Source: JBFLYN01 sp040756655
Lineage (GTDB): Bacteria; Bacillota; Sulfobacillia; UBA8153
NCBI GenBank assembly: GCA_040756655.1
Contig: JBFLYN010000034.1
Location: forward strand, 1-37,914
DNA length: 37,914 bases
Reading direction: 5' to 3'
Below the pieces are notes generated by a model. The model was not told the origin of the DNA, did not search any database, and was given only the letters and a program-made list of their open reading frames with translations. Shown one piece after another: positions 20,920 through 30,484 of this stretch. Position 1 is the stretch's first letter. Every line of letters begins with the position of its first letter. The translations under genes were made by a program, and so were the position numbers.

Positions 20920-23316
20920 ATGGCAAGCCGTTCCGGAACAGCGCAAGTGAAAACTCCATTGAGGCCGGTTCTCAACCTGAACCTGAGGATTTTTGCTGTA
21001 CCGCTGTTCTACGGGCTGATAGTGGTGGCGCCCCTGGCCAGGGGGCTCTATTTTCCAGCCGACCGGATGCCGTTTCACATGGCCAGCGCCGTATTGTTCG
21101 CGCTGCTGTACCTTGACAAGTTAAATCGACGTGACCGGCAGTTGATGGTGTCTCCCGTGGACTACCTGGTCCTGGGCTTGGCGGCCTGCTACTCCATTTC
21201 CTTTTTCGTGGCGGTGGACAAGCTGGCGGCATTTTACGCGGCCCTCAATTATGCCAACTACTTTATGATTTACTGGGTAGCTGCTGACCTCTGCCGCGAT
21301 GCGCGGTACGGGGTAAAGATACTTCGCGTGCTGTTTATCTCTGGAGTTTTCGTGGTACTGGTGGGCCTGGGGGCGGCGGTCAACGTGATTCCTTTCCCTG
21401 GGGCCTACGCCAGTGGCCGCATCATGTCCACCTTCCAGTATGCCAACGCCCTGGCTTCCTACGTGATGGCCACCGGCATCATCTGCCTTGGCCTCTGGGC
21501 CAACGAGGAGTCTAGCTTCTGGAAGCTGGTCTACGCCGCCGGCAACTTCCTGTTCATCATCACCATCCTCGGCACCTACTCCCGGGGTGTGTGGCTCCTC
21601 TACCCCTTGGGAGTGATGCTCCTGGCCCTGGGCCTCAAGGGCGAACGGGTGTGGCGAGTGGCCTTTGGTTTCCTCTGGGGCTTGGCCGCGTGCATGGTGG
21701 TGCTTCGCCCCTTATTCGAGATGCTGGGAGCCCGGCGGCCCCTGGCCACCGCCAAGTATGTAGTCTTTGGGTTACTGCTGGTATTGGCCGGGCAGGTAGT
21801 CTACGACCTGATACTGGCCGCCCTCCGGCGCTTTCGGGTGCACCGCCGAACCCGGCGCCTGGTCCTGGTGGGCATGGTGGCGTACCTGTGCATCGCCGGG
21901 GCCTCCTACCTGATCTACATCTCCCGGGTCTACGTATCTCCAACCCAGGAGCTTCTGCCGGGCAGCGTGGTGCAGAGGTCCGAAACCATCACCATCGATA
22001 CCCACAGTGCGGCAGTTCGCCTCATGGCCACCCAGGATGCCCTGAAGATCGTAGGGACTCGCCCCATAATAGGAGCTGGAGGTGGGGGGTGGAACGCCCT
22101 CTACCACCAGCACCAGACCATCCTCTACTGGATGAGCGAGGCCCATAACCACTTTGCCCAGCTCTGGGTGGAAGTGGGTACCTTGGGACTCTTGGTATAC
22201 CTGGCCTTCTGGGCGGGGGTTTTGCACCTCGGTTACCGGCTGCTGCGGAGCCCAGAAGAAGAAACTCCGCCCATGGCGTGGGTGGCGGTGGCCACCGGCG
22301 TCACTTACGGTCTGCACAGCGCCATTGAGTTCCAGCTTTCGCTGGCCGGAGCTGCAGTGCTCCTGTGGGTGGTGGCCGGGGTGGCGTTCGGTACGCCCGG
22401 CCCGCAGCTTAGGGTCAAACTGCCCCGCAGGCTCAGGGTACCTGAGAAGGCAGGACGAGCCCTCCAACTGGGCACAGCAGGGTTCTTGGCCGTTGCCGTC
22501 CTGGTGCTTTCGACCCGGGCCAACCTGGCGGGGAACGTAGGGACGCACGCTGCACTGGCGCTAAGGCAGCACGATTTCCAGTGGGCACGCGACCTCTACC
22601 TGGAGGCGGTACGGCTAAACCCGTTTTCAGCCGCCTATCGCGGTGACCTGGCTTACGCCTACACGGCGCTGGGGCTCCTGAGGGAGAGCGAAGAAGACAT
22701 AGCACGGGGGGCAGAAGAGCTAGAGGCAGCCAGGAGACTCCAGGGGTATGACCTGGTGATCAGGCAGCGCCTGGCCGATATCCTGCTCCTCAAGGGCGAC
22801 TGGATCGGGGCGCTGGAGGAAAGAAGGGCCATCATCGCCCTGGTTCCCCTCGATCTCCGCTCGTACGAGGTCTACGCCACCCTGGTCATACAGGTGGTCC
22901 CCCTCCTGCTCCGGAACGGACAGGTTGAGGAAGCGCTGGACCACCTGGAATCAATGGTGGCCCTGGAAGCCGAACTGGCCGGCCGCCAGGCGGCCATACC
23001 CGAGCGTGCCCACCAGTACTGGCCTCCGCGGCGAATGGATCCCAGCCCGACCCTGCGGTTGAGACTGGGACAGGCCCATTACCTGTTGGGAGAGTGGGAA
23101 CAGGCCGTAGATCGACTGGTAGCCGCACGCAGGGACAGTAAGCTCAGAGACGAAAGCGATCTATGGCGCGCAGCGGCCCTTGCTCGCCAGGGTAACGCCC
23201 AGGAAGCAACCCAGATCCTTGGACGCCTCAGCCCACAGCTTGCCAGCGCCTTTGAGGATGTGGTACTGCTCGGAGCGGTCTTGACCGAAGCAAATGTACG
23301 TAGGAGTGTGGATTGA
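20920..23316 (+). CDS. O-antigen-ligase/Wzy-family polymerase with C-terminal TPR region
   Basis: A 798-residue protein. About residues 20-480 are polytopic membrane sequence with roughly a dozen segments. A Wzy_C/O-antigen-ligase-type region includes TYSRGVWLLYPLGVMLLA and the long extracytoplasmic loop ending near GAGGGGWNALYHQHQTI, then EAHNHFAQLWVEVGTLGLL, whose His residues are typical of the family. From about 530 to 790 helical tetratricopeptide-like repeats follow (ARDLYLEAVRLNPFSAAYRG, LADILLLKGDWIGALEERRA, LGQAHYLLGEWEQAVDRLVA). It probably polymerises lipid-linked glycan at the outer face of the membrane. ATG 20920 begins 17 bp after cpsD. Its stop overlaps the next start. Confidence 0.82.
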   Translation: MASRSGTAQVKTPLRPVLNLNLRIFAVPLFYGLIVVAPLARGLYFPADRMPFHMASAVLFALLYLDKLNRRDRQLMVSPVDYLVLGLAACYSISFFVAVDKLAAFYAALNYANYFMIYWVAADLCRDARYGVKILRVLFISGVFVVLVGLGAAVNVIPFPGAYASGRIMSTFQYANALASYVMATGIICLGLWANEESSFWKLVYAAGNFLFIITILGTYSRGVWLLYPLGVMLLALGLKGERVWRVAFGFLWGLAACMVVLRPLFEMLGARRPLATAKYVVFGLLLVLAGQVVYDLILAALRRFRVHRRTRRLVLVGMVAYLCIAGASYLIYISRVYVSPTQELLPGSVVQRSETITIDTHSAAVRLMATQDALKIVGTRPIIGAGGGGWNALYHQHQTILYWMSEAHNHFAQLWVEVGTLGLLVYLAFWAGVLHLGYRLLRSPEEETPPMAWVAVATGVTYGLHSAIEFQLSLAGAAVLLWVVAGVAFGTPGPQLRVKLPRRLRVPEKAGRALQLGTAGFLAVAVLVLSTRANLAGNVGTHAALALRQHDFQWARDLYLEAVRLNPFSAAYRGDLAYAYTALGLLRESEEDIARGAEELEAARRLQGYDLVIRQRLADILLLKGDWIGALEERRAIIALVPLDLRSYEVYATLVIQVVPLLLRNGQVEEALDHLESMVALEAELAGRQAAIPERAHQYWPPRRMDPSPTLRLRLGQAHYLLGEWEQAVDRLVAARRDSKLRDESDLWRAAALARQGNAQEATQILGRLSPQLASAFEDVVLLGAVLTEANVRRSVD

Positions 23317-24635
23317 TGCCGGAAGACGAAGTCCTGGAACTAGATCTTCGCCACTACCTCGGAGTTCTATGGAAGTGGCGTATGGCCATCGTGGGCTTGA
23401 CCTCACTGGCGGTTCTGACCGCCGGTGTGCTAAGCTGGTTTGTCCTCCCACCAGTGTACGAAACCAAGTTGACCCTGATGGTGAGGCACGCCATCTCGGC
23501 CCAGCAGCTGGGGCGCATTGATTCACCTAGTGTGGTGGAGACACTCTCACGGCTACCGCAGATGACCATGAACTCGTACGTGGGCCAGATTACCAGCCCG
23601 TACTTCCTGGACCGGGTCATCTCTGCGGCCAAACTGGACCGCAACACCTACACCGCAACAGCTTTGTCCAAGATGGTAACCGTTCAGGTGGTGAGGGATA
23701 CCAACCTGCTGGAGGTGAAAGTCCAGCACACCGACGCCAAACTGGCCACCGAGATAGCCAACACTATAGGGCGCGAGTTTGTGGTGTTTTTGGCCGAGAC
23801 GAACCAGGAGAGCATGGATCGGGCCGTGGCCTTTCTTCAGTCGCAACTGGATCTGGTGGGTATAGAGATCGAGGAAATCCGGCAGCAACTCGCCGAGGTC
23901 CAGCGGGGTAGCAACGGTCTCACCGTTTTGACCTCCCTGGTAGACCAGCGCCGGGCCCTTGAGCGACAGCTCAGCAGCGAGCTTCTCCGGGCGGAAATGG
24001 ACCAGGAGGTCCTCAGGGCAGTCATCGCAGATCTGCAGTCCCAGCTGGCCGCCACTCCGGCCAAGCTGCAGGAACGGATCGAGACCACCACTACTGTGGA
24101 AGAACCAGATGCTGAACCCAAGGTCGAGGTGGAAGTGCAAGTCAAGGAGTGGGCCAACCCCGTCTATGTGACTCTCGAAAGCAACCTCCGCTTGAAGCAG
24201 TCCAGCCTGATGGAGAAAGAGGCCCATATCCGCATTCTCAGACAACGGCTGACCGAGACCGCCTATCAGTTGGAAGTAACGGAGAACGAGTTAAGGCGCA
24301 AGCAGAGCGAGGAGCAGCGCCTGTCGAGGGAACTTGTTCAGCTGGAGAAATCTCAGACCCAACTCTACGACAAGCTCCTTGAGAGCCAAATAGCCCGTTC
24401 CGCCGACCTGGGAGAGGCATCCATCAGCATGGTTTCGCCGGCCATGGTTCCGGAAACCCCGGTTAAGCCGCGAAAAGTCCTTAACGTGGCCATCGCCGGA
24501 GTGCTGGCTGGAATGCTCTCCCTGGGCCTGGTGTTTGTGCTGGAGTATCTGGATAGCACTCTCAAACGGCCTGAGGACATCGCAAAGGTTCTCGACATTC
24601 CCGTGCTGGGTGCAGTTCCAACTATCAGGGCTTAG
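23316..24635 (+). CDS. Wzc/GumC-like polysaccharide chain-length determinant
   Basis: A 439-residue protein with the Wzz domain at the N-terminus (LDLRHYLGVLWKWRMAIVGL, membrane segment, then VYETKLTLMVRH), a long coiled-coil middle (about 170-360, rich in Q/E/L/R heptads), and a second membrane segment near 385-410 (NVAIAGVLAGMLSLGLVFVL) followed by EYLDSTLKRPEDIAKVLDIP. The kinase domain of Gram-negative Wzc is absent and supplied separately by CpsD. The acidic patch TTTVEEPDAEPKVEVEVQ near 252-270 interrupts the coiled coil. ATG 23316 overlaps the polymerase stop (TGATG), with TAGGAG upstream. Confidence 0.88.
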   Translation: MPEDEVLELDLRHYLGVLWKWRMAIVGLTSLAVLTAGVLSWFVLPPVYETKLTLMVRHAISAQQLGRIDSPSVVETLSRLPQMTMNSYVGQITSPYFLDRVISAAKLDRNTYTATALSKMVTVQVVRDTNLLEVKVQHTDAKLATEIANTIGREFVVFLAETNQESMDRAVAFLQSQLDLVGIEIEEIRQQLAEVQRGSNGLTVLTSLVDQRRALERQLSSELLRAEMDQEVLRAVIADLQSQLAATPAKLQERIETTTTVEEPDAEPKVEVEVQVKEWANPVYVTLESNLRLKQSSLMEKEAHIRILRQRLTETAYQLEVTENELRRKQSEEQRLSRELVQLEKSQTQLYDKLLESQIARSADLGEASISMVSPAMVPETPVKPRKVLNVAIAGVLAGMLSLGLVFVLEYLDSTLKRPEDIAKVLDIPVLGAVPTIRA

Positions 24636-25239
24636 CAGCGTTGGCGCCTCTTTGTAAGTGGCGGCGGTGTAGAGATGGTTCGACGGATACGGGTGGAGTG
24701 TACTGAGCACGTGGGGGTGGTGTAGATGATGAGGCATGGAGGTGAGGTTCGTCAAAGAAGATGGTTTGGACTGTGTGTGGACTCTGTGACGCATCCCCCA
24801 TAGTCGAGTGTTCAGAGAAGGCGCGAAACGCTCGGAGCCGCGGTCTTTCCTGAGATCTGAATGGCATGTATCAACAGGAAACTCATCAAAGGTATGGGCG
24901 CCGCTAAGTCGAATGGTTACTTTAGTGCATTGTCGTGTTAGTGTAGTTCGGGGTAATGCTAATTACCCACTTTTGTAAATGTCATCTGTAAATATAGCAG
25001 GACCTATCCAGTTGTGTTAAGAACCGGCCGCTATTTGGCAGCTACAAGTCCATTCTCTCCTAATGCATGCGCCACGGTTCTGCAACAGAATAGCCGAAAT
25101 CGAGTTTAATGGGAACTGTGAAGGCCGGGCTGTAGTTGGGCGCCTCATCCAGCTGGAGTAAGCGGCGCAACCGACCGTTAGAGGGCTTCTAGCAGCATCA
25201 TTTTCGTGGTGCTATCTATACAGAGGGAAGAGACCGTAT
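24636..25239. other. 604-bp gene-free region at a compositional boundary
   Basis: No convincing gene is seen on either strand. The only structured element I find is a perfect inverted repeat GGGTAAT GCTA ATTACCC (24951-24968) followed by ACTTTTG, which could be a weak terminator for the preceding operon or an operator for the next. Sequence becomes more AT-rich from about 24890, marking the left border of the PglF-PglD cassette. Confidence 0.5.
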
Positions 25240-27177
25240 ATGAGATTGCTTGCCTTTAGAGCACATTTGTTGAGTCGCCATACATACTCCAAAGCGCTAC
25301 TGCTGGGTGGCGATGCTGTCCTTCTTAACATTGCAGTTTTGGGTGCGCTTTTCCTGCGGTTTGAAGGGCGCATACCAGCTCTCTACATAGCCCGTTACAT
25401 GTCCATCATCGCCATATACACCCTCACCAGTCTAGCTGTGTTCCACGCATTGGGTTTATATAGTCGTATATGGAGATACGCCAGTAGCAGTGATATTGTT
25501 GCGGTCCTGAAAGCCGTCACCGGTGCTGCTGGTCTACTACTATTATGGACGTATCTTTTGAGTAGCCACCTGCCGCGCAGTACATACATCCTTAACTGGA
25601 TCATTGCTTTCTTGTTGGTGGGGGGACATCGGTTTTCGTTCAGATTTCTCGCTACCATTGGACAGCCATCGTCCAAGACGTCAATCGGTAACGACCATAG
25701 GAGAGTCCTGGTAGTCGGTGCTGGAGAAGCCGGCACGATGGTACTGAAGGAATTTGACAAACACCCGGAACTTGGTTGTCGAATAGTGGGTCTTGTGGAC
25801 GATAATCCTGCCAAGCTTGGCTTGGAGATACAAGGCGTACGTGTGGTCGGCAATACTACCGGACTTCCCGATTTGATCCAAGATTTCGGAGTTGAGGAAG
25901 TAATTATTGCAATTCCATCAGCCCCAGGCAGGGTGATCAGGAGCATTCACTCGCTATGTGCTGGCTCTAACGTGAAGGTGAAAACCTTGCCCGGCGTATA
26001 TGAACTGCTAAACGGTGAGGTCCGCTTGGATCGAGTAAGAGAGGTGCAAATCGAGGATCTGCTTGGTCGCGAGCCAGTGGATCTGGATGTTGAGAAGGTG
26101 GCCATGTATCTTGAGGGCCAGGTAGTCCTGGTTACGGGTGCAGGAGGCTCAATAGGTTCTGAGATATGCAGACAGATTATTCGCTTCCGACCAGCGAGCC
26201 TGGTGATGCTAGATCACGATGAGAACGGTATGTTCGAAACATTGATGACTCTGCCACCCAACTCAAAGATGGTGGATCTCCAAACAGTTATTGCCGACAT
26301 ACGTGACTGGAATCGAGTTGCTGAGGTCTTTGCCCGATATGGTCCTGCAGTTGTGTTCCATGCAGCAGCCCACAAGCACGTTCATTTCATGGAACAGAAT
26401 CCTATCGAGGCGATCAAAACTAACGTGTTTGGCACTATTAATGTTGCGAGAAATGCGGTTAGATATGGAACCGCAAGATTTGTGCTGATCTCAACGGACA
26501 AAGCGGTTAACCCGTCCAGTGTGATGGGAGCCACCAAGAGAGTGGCCGAAATGGCTCTACTTAACTTGAACCATGAGCAGGTACCTGGTAAACCAGGTGA
26601 TAGGGCCACGGAGTTCATGGTGGTCCGATTTGGTAATGTACTTGGCAGCCGGGGAAGCGTAGTACCACTCTTTCGCTCCCAGATTGCGCAGGGTGGACCC
26701 GTGTCTGTCACCGACCCTCACATGACCAGGTATTTCATGACCATATCCGAAGCAGTCCAACTTGTGATTCAGGCCGGCGCGGTCGGCGAGGGAGGGCAAT
26801 TGTTTGCGTTGGACATGGGGGAACCGGTGAGCATCATGGAACTGGCTGAGAAGATGATCAGACTGAGTGGTTACGAACCAAATGTTGATATACCCATCGA
26901 AGTGGTCGGAGCGCGGCCTGGCGAGAAGCTCTGCGAGGAATTGGTGGGACCCGGTGAAACTTTGGTGGCTACTGCCAACAAGCGCATCTATGAAGTCAAG
27001 AGTCCAAATAGCAGCTCCGGCGAAATCTGGGCCATGGTTGAGGAATTGGAGAATAGCGTCTTTGGACGCAACGGGGTTGACGCACAGAGATTGCTGGCAA
27101 GCATTGTTTCTTCTCAAGGCGACCAATATCGCGAGGTTGCCGCTTCTAGTGCTGACCAGCTCTTCGGTGCGGGGTAA
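25240..27177 (+). CDS. pglF: UDP-GlcNAc 4,6-dehydratase, PglF/CapD/WbpM-type membrane protein
   Basis: A 645-residue protein. Four membrane segments lie in residues 20-135 (LLGGDAVLLNIAVLGALFL, MSIIAIYTLTSLAVFHALGL, LLLLWTYLLS, IIAFLLVGGHRF), then a CoA-binding-like Rossmann domain (VLVVGAGEAGTMVLKEF). The catalytic SDR domain begins VTGAGGSIGSE at residue 298. The active segment STDKAVNPSSVMGATKR (418-434) has Met in place of the usual catalytic Tyr, as in PglF/FlaA1/WbpM dehydratases. These form UDP-4-keto-6-deoxy-GlcNAc. With the next three genes it makes a full bacillosamine route. Codon use is more AT-rich than upstream genes. ATG 25240 is preceded by GAGGGAAGAG. Confidence 0.87.
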   Translation: MRLLAFRAHLLSRHTYSKALLLGGDAVLLNIAVLGALFLRFEGRIPALYIARYMSIIAIYTLTSLAVFHALGLYSRIWRYASSSDIVAVLKAVTGAAGLLLLWTYLLSSHLPRSTYILNWIIAFLLVGGHRFSFRFLATIGQPSSKTSIGNDHRRVLVVGAGEAGTMVLKEFDKHPELGCRIVGLVDDNPAKLGLEIQGVRVVGNTTGLPDLIQDFGVEEVIIAIPSAPGRVIRSIHSLCAGSNVKVKTLPGVYELLNGEVRLDRVREVQIEDLLGREPVDLDVEKVAMYLEGQVVLVTGAGGSIGSEICRQIIRFRPASLVMLDHDENGMFETLMTLPPNSKMVDLQTVIADIRDWNRVAEVFARYGPAVVFHAAAHKHVHFMEQNPIEAIKTNVFGTINVARNAVRYGTARFVLISTDKAVNPSSVMGATKRVAEMALLNLNHEQVPGKPGDRATEFMVVRFGNVLGSRGSVVPLFRSQIAQGGPVSVTDPHMTRYFMTISEAVQLVIQAGAVGEGGQLFALDMGEPVSIMELAEKMIRLSGYEPNVDIPIEVVGARPGEKLCEELVGPGETLVATANKRIYEVKSPNSSSGEIWAMVEELENSVFGRNGVDAQRLLASIVSSQGDQYREVAASSADQLFGAG

Positions 27178-27278
27178 TGTAGTTAACCATATACCGACGC
27201 CTTCTGTCCTGTTGACCAACGCAATGCTCTTATATAACTCAGGTGAGCCCGATGGGGAAGGGGGGCGTGTCCGTTCAC

Positions 27279-28409
27279 ATGTCAACACGCATATTTCTAT
27301 CATCGCCACACCTGTGCGGCAAAGAGAGAGAATTCGTAGAAGAGGCTTTCGCCACGAACTGGATCGCTCCTCTTGGGCCACATGTTGATGCTTTTGAAAG
27401 TGAGCTGGCGGAGTATCTTGGCGTAAAGGCTGCTGTCGCTCTAAGCTCGGGGACGGCCGCGATCCATCTGGCTCTTCGGGCTCTTAATGTAGGTCCAGGG
27501 GATGTGGTCTTCTGTTCCGATCTCACCTTTGCGGCCAGCTGCAATCCCATCATCTATCAGAATGCCACTCCCGTTTTCATTGATAGCGAACCGGATAGTC
27601 TTAACATGTCACCGGCTGCACTTGAGAGGGCACTTGGACGCCACACGCCCAAAGCTGTGATAGTCGTCAATTTGTATGGTCAGTCAGCCGACTTCGAGAA
27701 GATTCAGGCCCTTTGTGACAGATACGGGGTGCCCATCGTAGAGGATGCGTCAGAGTCCTTGGGTGCCACCTACAAGGGCAAAATGAGCGGCTCCTTGGGC
27801 CGATTCGGGATCCTTTCCTTCAACGGAAACAAGATAATTACAACTTCGGGTGGAGGTATGCTGGTCTCTGACGATGAGCAAGCAATCCGAAAGGCCCGTT
27901 TTTGGGCAACGCAAGCCAGAGACCCGGCCAGACACTACCAGCACAGCGAACTTGGATATAACTACCGGATGAGTAATGTCTGTGCGGCCATTGGAAGGGG
28001 GCAGTTCACTGCCCTGGCAGAGCGCATCGCCCAGAAGAAGGCTATCTACGTCCGGTACAAGGAAGCGTTTTCGGACCTTGAATCGGTTACGATGGCACCA
28101 GTATGTGACTATGGCGAATCCACCTACTGGCTTTCGGTAATGCTCATAGACTCGCACTGTGCTGTAGCGCCTGTGGACGTGATTGTTGCTCTTGAAGCTG
28201 ATAACATTGAGAGCCGACCTGTGTGGAAACCTATGCACTTGCAGCCATTTTACGAGAAGTGCCCTTTCTATAGTCACAATGATAATGAAGCGCCTATCTC
28301 AGACAATGCTTTTCATCGTGGTTTATGCCTCCCCTCCGACACAAAAATGACACCGGCCGATATGGATAGAGTGACCGGCCTTATCAGAAAGGTGTTTGGA
28401 AGAGAGTGA
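27279..28409 (+). CDS. pglE: PglE-like UDP-4-amino-sugar aminotransferase (DegT/DnrJ family)
   Basis: About 376 residues of a PLP-dependent sugar aminotransferase. IFLSSPHLCGKEREFVEEAF starts the family; ALSSGTAAIHLALRAL binds the PLP phosphate, VIVVNLYGQSAD and VPIVEDASESLGATYKG hold the cofactor-contacting Asp, and SFNGNKIITTSGGGML carries the Schiff-base Lys. The H-SELGYNYRMSNVCAAIGRGQ segment completes the site. PglE and related enzymes convert the 4-keto sugar made by PglF to the 4-amino sugar with glutamate. The start is ambiguous: ATG 27279 begins nearest the conserved region, and in-frame starts at 27243 (GTG), 27252 (ATG) and 27267 (GTG) also exist. The 65-bp gap after pglF has no gene. 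Confidence 0.85.
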   Translation: MSTRIFLSSPHLCGKEREFVEEAFATNWIAPLGPHVDAFESELAEYLGVKAAVALSSGTAAIHLALRALNVGPGDVVFCSDLTFAASCNPIIYQNATPVFIDSEPDSLNMSPAALERALGRHTPKAVIVVNLYGQSADFEKIQALCDRYGVPIVEDASESLGATYKGKMSGSLGRFGILSFNGNKIITTSGGGMLVSDDEQAIRKARFWATQARDPARHYQHSELGYNYRMSNVCAAIGRGQFTALAERIAQKKAIYVRYKEAFSDLESVTMAPVCDYGESTYWLSVMLIDSHCAVAPVDVIVALEADNIESRPVWKPMHLQPFYEKCPFYSHNDNEAPISDNAFHRGLCLPSDTKMTPADMDRVTGLIRKVFGRE

Positions 28410-28510
28410 AGACGTGGCAATTGGATTAGGCAGTCTAATACTGCTGTAATGCTTTGTCTGGTGCTACTATTGCCGGTTATGGTCATCGAGCATACTACAG
28501 GGAGGAAGCG

Positions 28511-29158
28511 ATGCGTTCTCTAGCCGTCAAGAGGGCGATTGATATTACGGGCGCCATAGTGGGCCTGGTACTAATGGCTATACCCATGGTGGTGATAGCT
28601 GTGACGATCCTGGTGACGATGGATAGGCCTGTGATCTTTCGGCAAGTCAGAGCCGGCTTTCGAGGCCATGCCTTTACCCTATATAAGTTTCGTACCATGA
28701 GTGACCTGAGAGATGAGAGCGGCAATTTGCTGCCAGACGAAGTGCGCTTGACGCCCGTGGGACGTTTTCTACGTAAGACTAGTCTCGATGAGCTGCCGGA
28801 GCTGGTTAATGTGCTTAGGGGAGAGATGAGTCTGGTTGGACCGAGACCCCTGCGCATGGACTATCTAGAGTTGTATTCTCCAGAGCAAGCACGTCGTCAT
28901 CTGGTGAAGCCAGGGGTTACAGGGTGGGCGCAAATCAACGGAAGAAATGCCATCCCATGGGAAGAGAAGTTTAGGCTTGATGTTTGGTACGTGGATAACT
29001 GGAGTACAGTTCTAGATCTGAGAATCATTGTAAGAACTTTCGTTGATGTGTTAGCTCGTCGGGGTATAAACGCTGCTGGGTATGCCACTATGCCTCCGTT
29101 TGCTGGGGCTCGCGACCAGGATGGTCAGTGGAGTGCTATGGGGAGGGTTCACCGGTGA
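28511..29158 (+). CDS. pglC: PglC-like phosphoglycosyl transferase
   Basis: A 215-residue monotopic sugar transferase. KRAIDITGAIVGLVLMAIPM is the N-terminal membrane helix; FRQVRAGFRGHAFTLYKFRT, then LRKTSLDELPELVNVLRGEM with the catalytic Asp-Glu pair, SLVGPRPLRMDYLELY and KPGVTGWAQINGRN follow. Short enzymes of this type move the phospho-sugar from the UDP donor to undecaprenyl phosphate and start glycan assembly. ATG 28511 has GGAGGAAGCG directly upstream, so the more distant in-frame start at 28454 is rejected. Its stop overlaps the GTG start of pglD. In Campylobacter PglC uses UDP-diNAcBac, matching these neighbours. Confidence 0.88.
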   Translation: MRSLAVKRAIDITGAIVGLVLMAIPMVVIAVTILVTMDRPVIFRQVRAGFRGHAFTLYKFRTMSDLRDESGNLLPDEVRLTPVGRFLRKTSLDELPELVNVLRGEMSLVGPRPLRMDYLELYSPEQARRHLVKPGVTGWAQINGRNAIPWEEKFRLDVWYVDNWSTVLDLRIIVRTFVDVLARRGINAAGYATMPPFAGARDQDGQWSAMGRVHR

Positions 29159-29793
29159 GGCGGCTAGTCATAGTTGGGGCAGGTGGCTTCGGCAGAGAGG
29201 TTGCGTGGCTTGTGAGCGATATCAACGCACGCAGTCCGGAATGGGACTTCATAGGTTTTGTAGATGACAAGCAAACGGGAGTAACTAAGGAAGGGTGGCC
29301 GATTATCGGTAAGATCTCCAGCATAATCACACTTTCACCTCGCCCGGTAGTGGTGTGCGCGATCGGAGATCCTGGACTAAGGATGAAGTTGACCTCTTGC
29401 CTTACCATGGAGGGATTCGACTTTGCGACGCTCATACATCCCTCTGTTCAGTTGTCGGAGTATGTGAAGGTTGGAGCGGGAAGTGTGGTGTGTGCGGGGA
29501 CTATACTCACTACGTCGGTGCTTGTAGGCCAGCATGCTATTCTCAACCCAGGATGCTTTGTGGGCCATGACACAGTGATAGGTGATCATGCCAGTCTCAT
29601 GCCTGGTGTAAATATAGCAGGCGAAGTCACCATAGGAAATGGATGTTATTTGGGGTTAAACGCCTCTGTCATAAACCGCATCACCATAGGTGAGTGGAGT
29701 ACCATCGGAGCAGGCGCCGTAGTTGTTCGTGACATTCCCCCGCGGGTCACTGCCGTAGGGGTTCCGGCTAAGCCGATCAAGACGTATGAGTAG
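29155..29793 (+). CDS. pglD: PglD-like UDP-4-amino-sugar N-acetyltransferase
   Basis: A 212-residue protein with an N-terminal Rossmann-like part (LVIVGAGGFGREVAWLVSDI; FIGFVDDK) and a C-terminal left-handed beta-helix of hexapeptide repeats (VGAGSVVCAGTILTTSVLVG, then GHDTVIGDHASLMPGVNIAG with the catalytic His, and IGAGAVVVRDIPPRVTAVGV). PglD acetylates the 4-amino group to complete UDP-di-N-acetylbacillosamine. Start GTG 29155 overlaps the pglC stop (GTGA) with GGGAGG upstream. The gene ends the AT-richer cassette; downstream sequence is gene debris. Confidence 0.87.
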   Translation: MRRLVIVGAGGFGREVAWLVSDINARSPEWDFIGFVDDKQTGVTKEGWPIIGKISSIITLSPRPVVVCAIGDPGLRMKLTSCLTMEGFDFATLIHPSVQLSEYVKVGAGSVVCAGTILTTSVLVGQHAILNPGCFVGHDTVIGDHASLMPGVNIAGEVTIGNGCYLGLNASVINRITIGEWSTIGAGAVVVRDIPPRVTAVGVPAKPIKTYE

Positions 29794-29977
29794 GCACGCA
29801 CAGGATTCAGAGTTGTATGTGGATTTCAGAAAGGGCCTGTGCGGCGTTCCCCCCAACGGTCTTCGTGCAACCGGGCGGTCCTGCAGTGGGTTTGCGATGA
29901 TTTGAGTAGACAGTCACAAAATCCCTGCACCAGGTGCAGATTGGAACTTGTGGAGTCTCAGATACGGGAGGGATCTA

Positions 29978-30200
29978 ATGGGAAACAGCAGACACTCACT
30001 TAACATGCGCAGTCGCAGTGATGGGGCTTGGCTACGTTGGTTTGCCCCTTGCTCTTGAGATGGTACGCGCGGGCTGCTCCGTCTATGGTATTGATGCAGA
30101 TGCACAGAAGGTTAGGCAGCTTTCAGCAGGAGTTTCTTACGTTACCGATATGTCTCCAGAAAAGGGCGCGGCTTTCTTTCAGGTCAACTCCGCTGCCTTT
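29978..30200 (+). pseudogene. Nucleotide-sugar dehydrogenase, N-terminal fragment
   Basis: An ATG at 29978 with GGGAGG upstream starts a frame that soon fails. In the next frame TCAVAVMGLGYVGLPLALEM, then RAGCSVYGIDADAQKVRQLS, is the NAD-binding N-terminus of the UDP-glucose/UDP-ManNAc dehydrogenase family. Similarity fades after SYVTDMSPEK near 30160-30200, and catalytic Cys and central helices are absent. It lies 280 bp before a second, longer broken dehydrogenase of the same family. A perfect palindrome CTGCACCAGGTGCAG occurs upstream at 29925-29939. Confidence 0.72.
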
Positions 30201-30484
30201 CAGCCGACCTGCCTGTTCAGGCCCCAGCCAAGGTTCTCTTACGGTGTGACCGGTAGGCCACATAGCTGCGGCGCAGGTGGTAGGCCACCAGTTCCAGGGC
30301 GGTACACCTGGGAAGGCAGGACACCTCAGGAGAACAGGATAGCGGTGTGATTTGCTCACATATTCAGGGCCATATTTCAAGCTTTATCTTACTAGCCAAA
30401 AGGAAGATAAGGGAAGTAGCCTCGTAGCCGGTCGGGTGGGCGCATTGTTCGACCTGTAATGCTGCCGGAAAGAAGGTTGGTTCC
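30201..30484. other. Unassigned debris between two dehydrogenase relics
   Basis: No gene recognised. The minus strand of about 30210-30320 gives ALELVAYHLRRSYVAYRSHR, which has the feel of a transposase tail, but I cannot name it. Composition changes here from AT-richer to GC-rich. Confidence 0.3.

Noticed and set aside
24951..24974. Strong terminator after the Wzc-like gene
   Set aside because: The stem is only 7 bp and AT-rich, and lies over 300 bp from the stop; kept only as a note in the gap entry.
29925..29939. Perfect palindrome CTGCACCAGGTGCAG as an operator
   Set aside because: Only one copy seen and it precedes a dead gene fragment; no regulator nearby.
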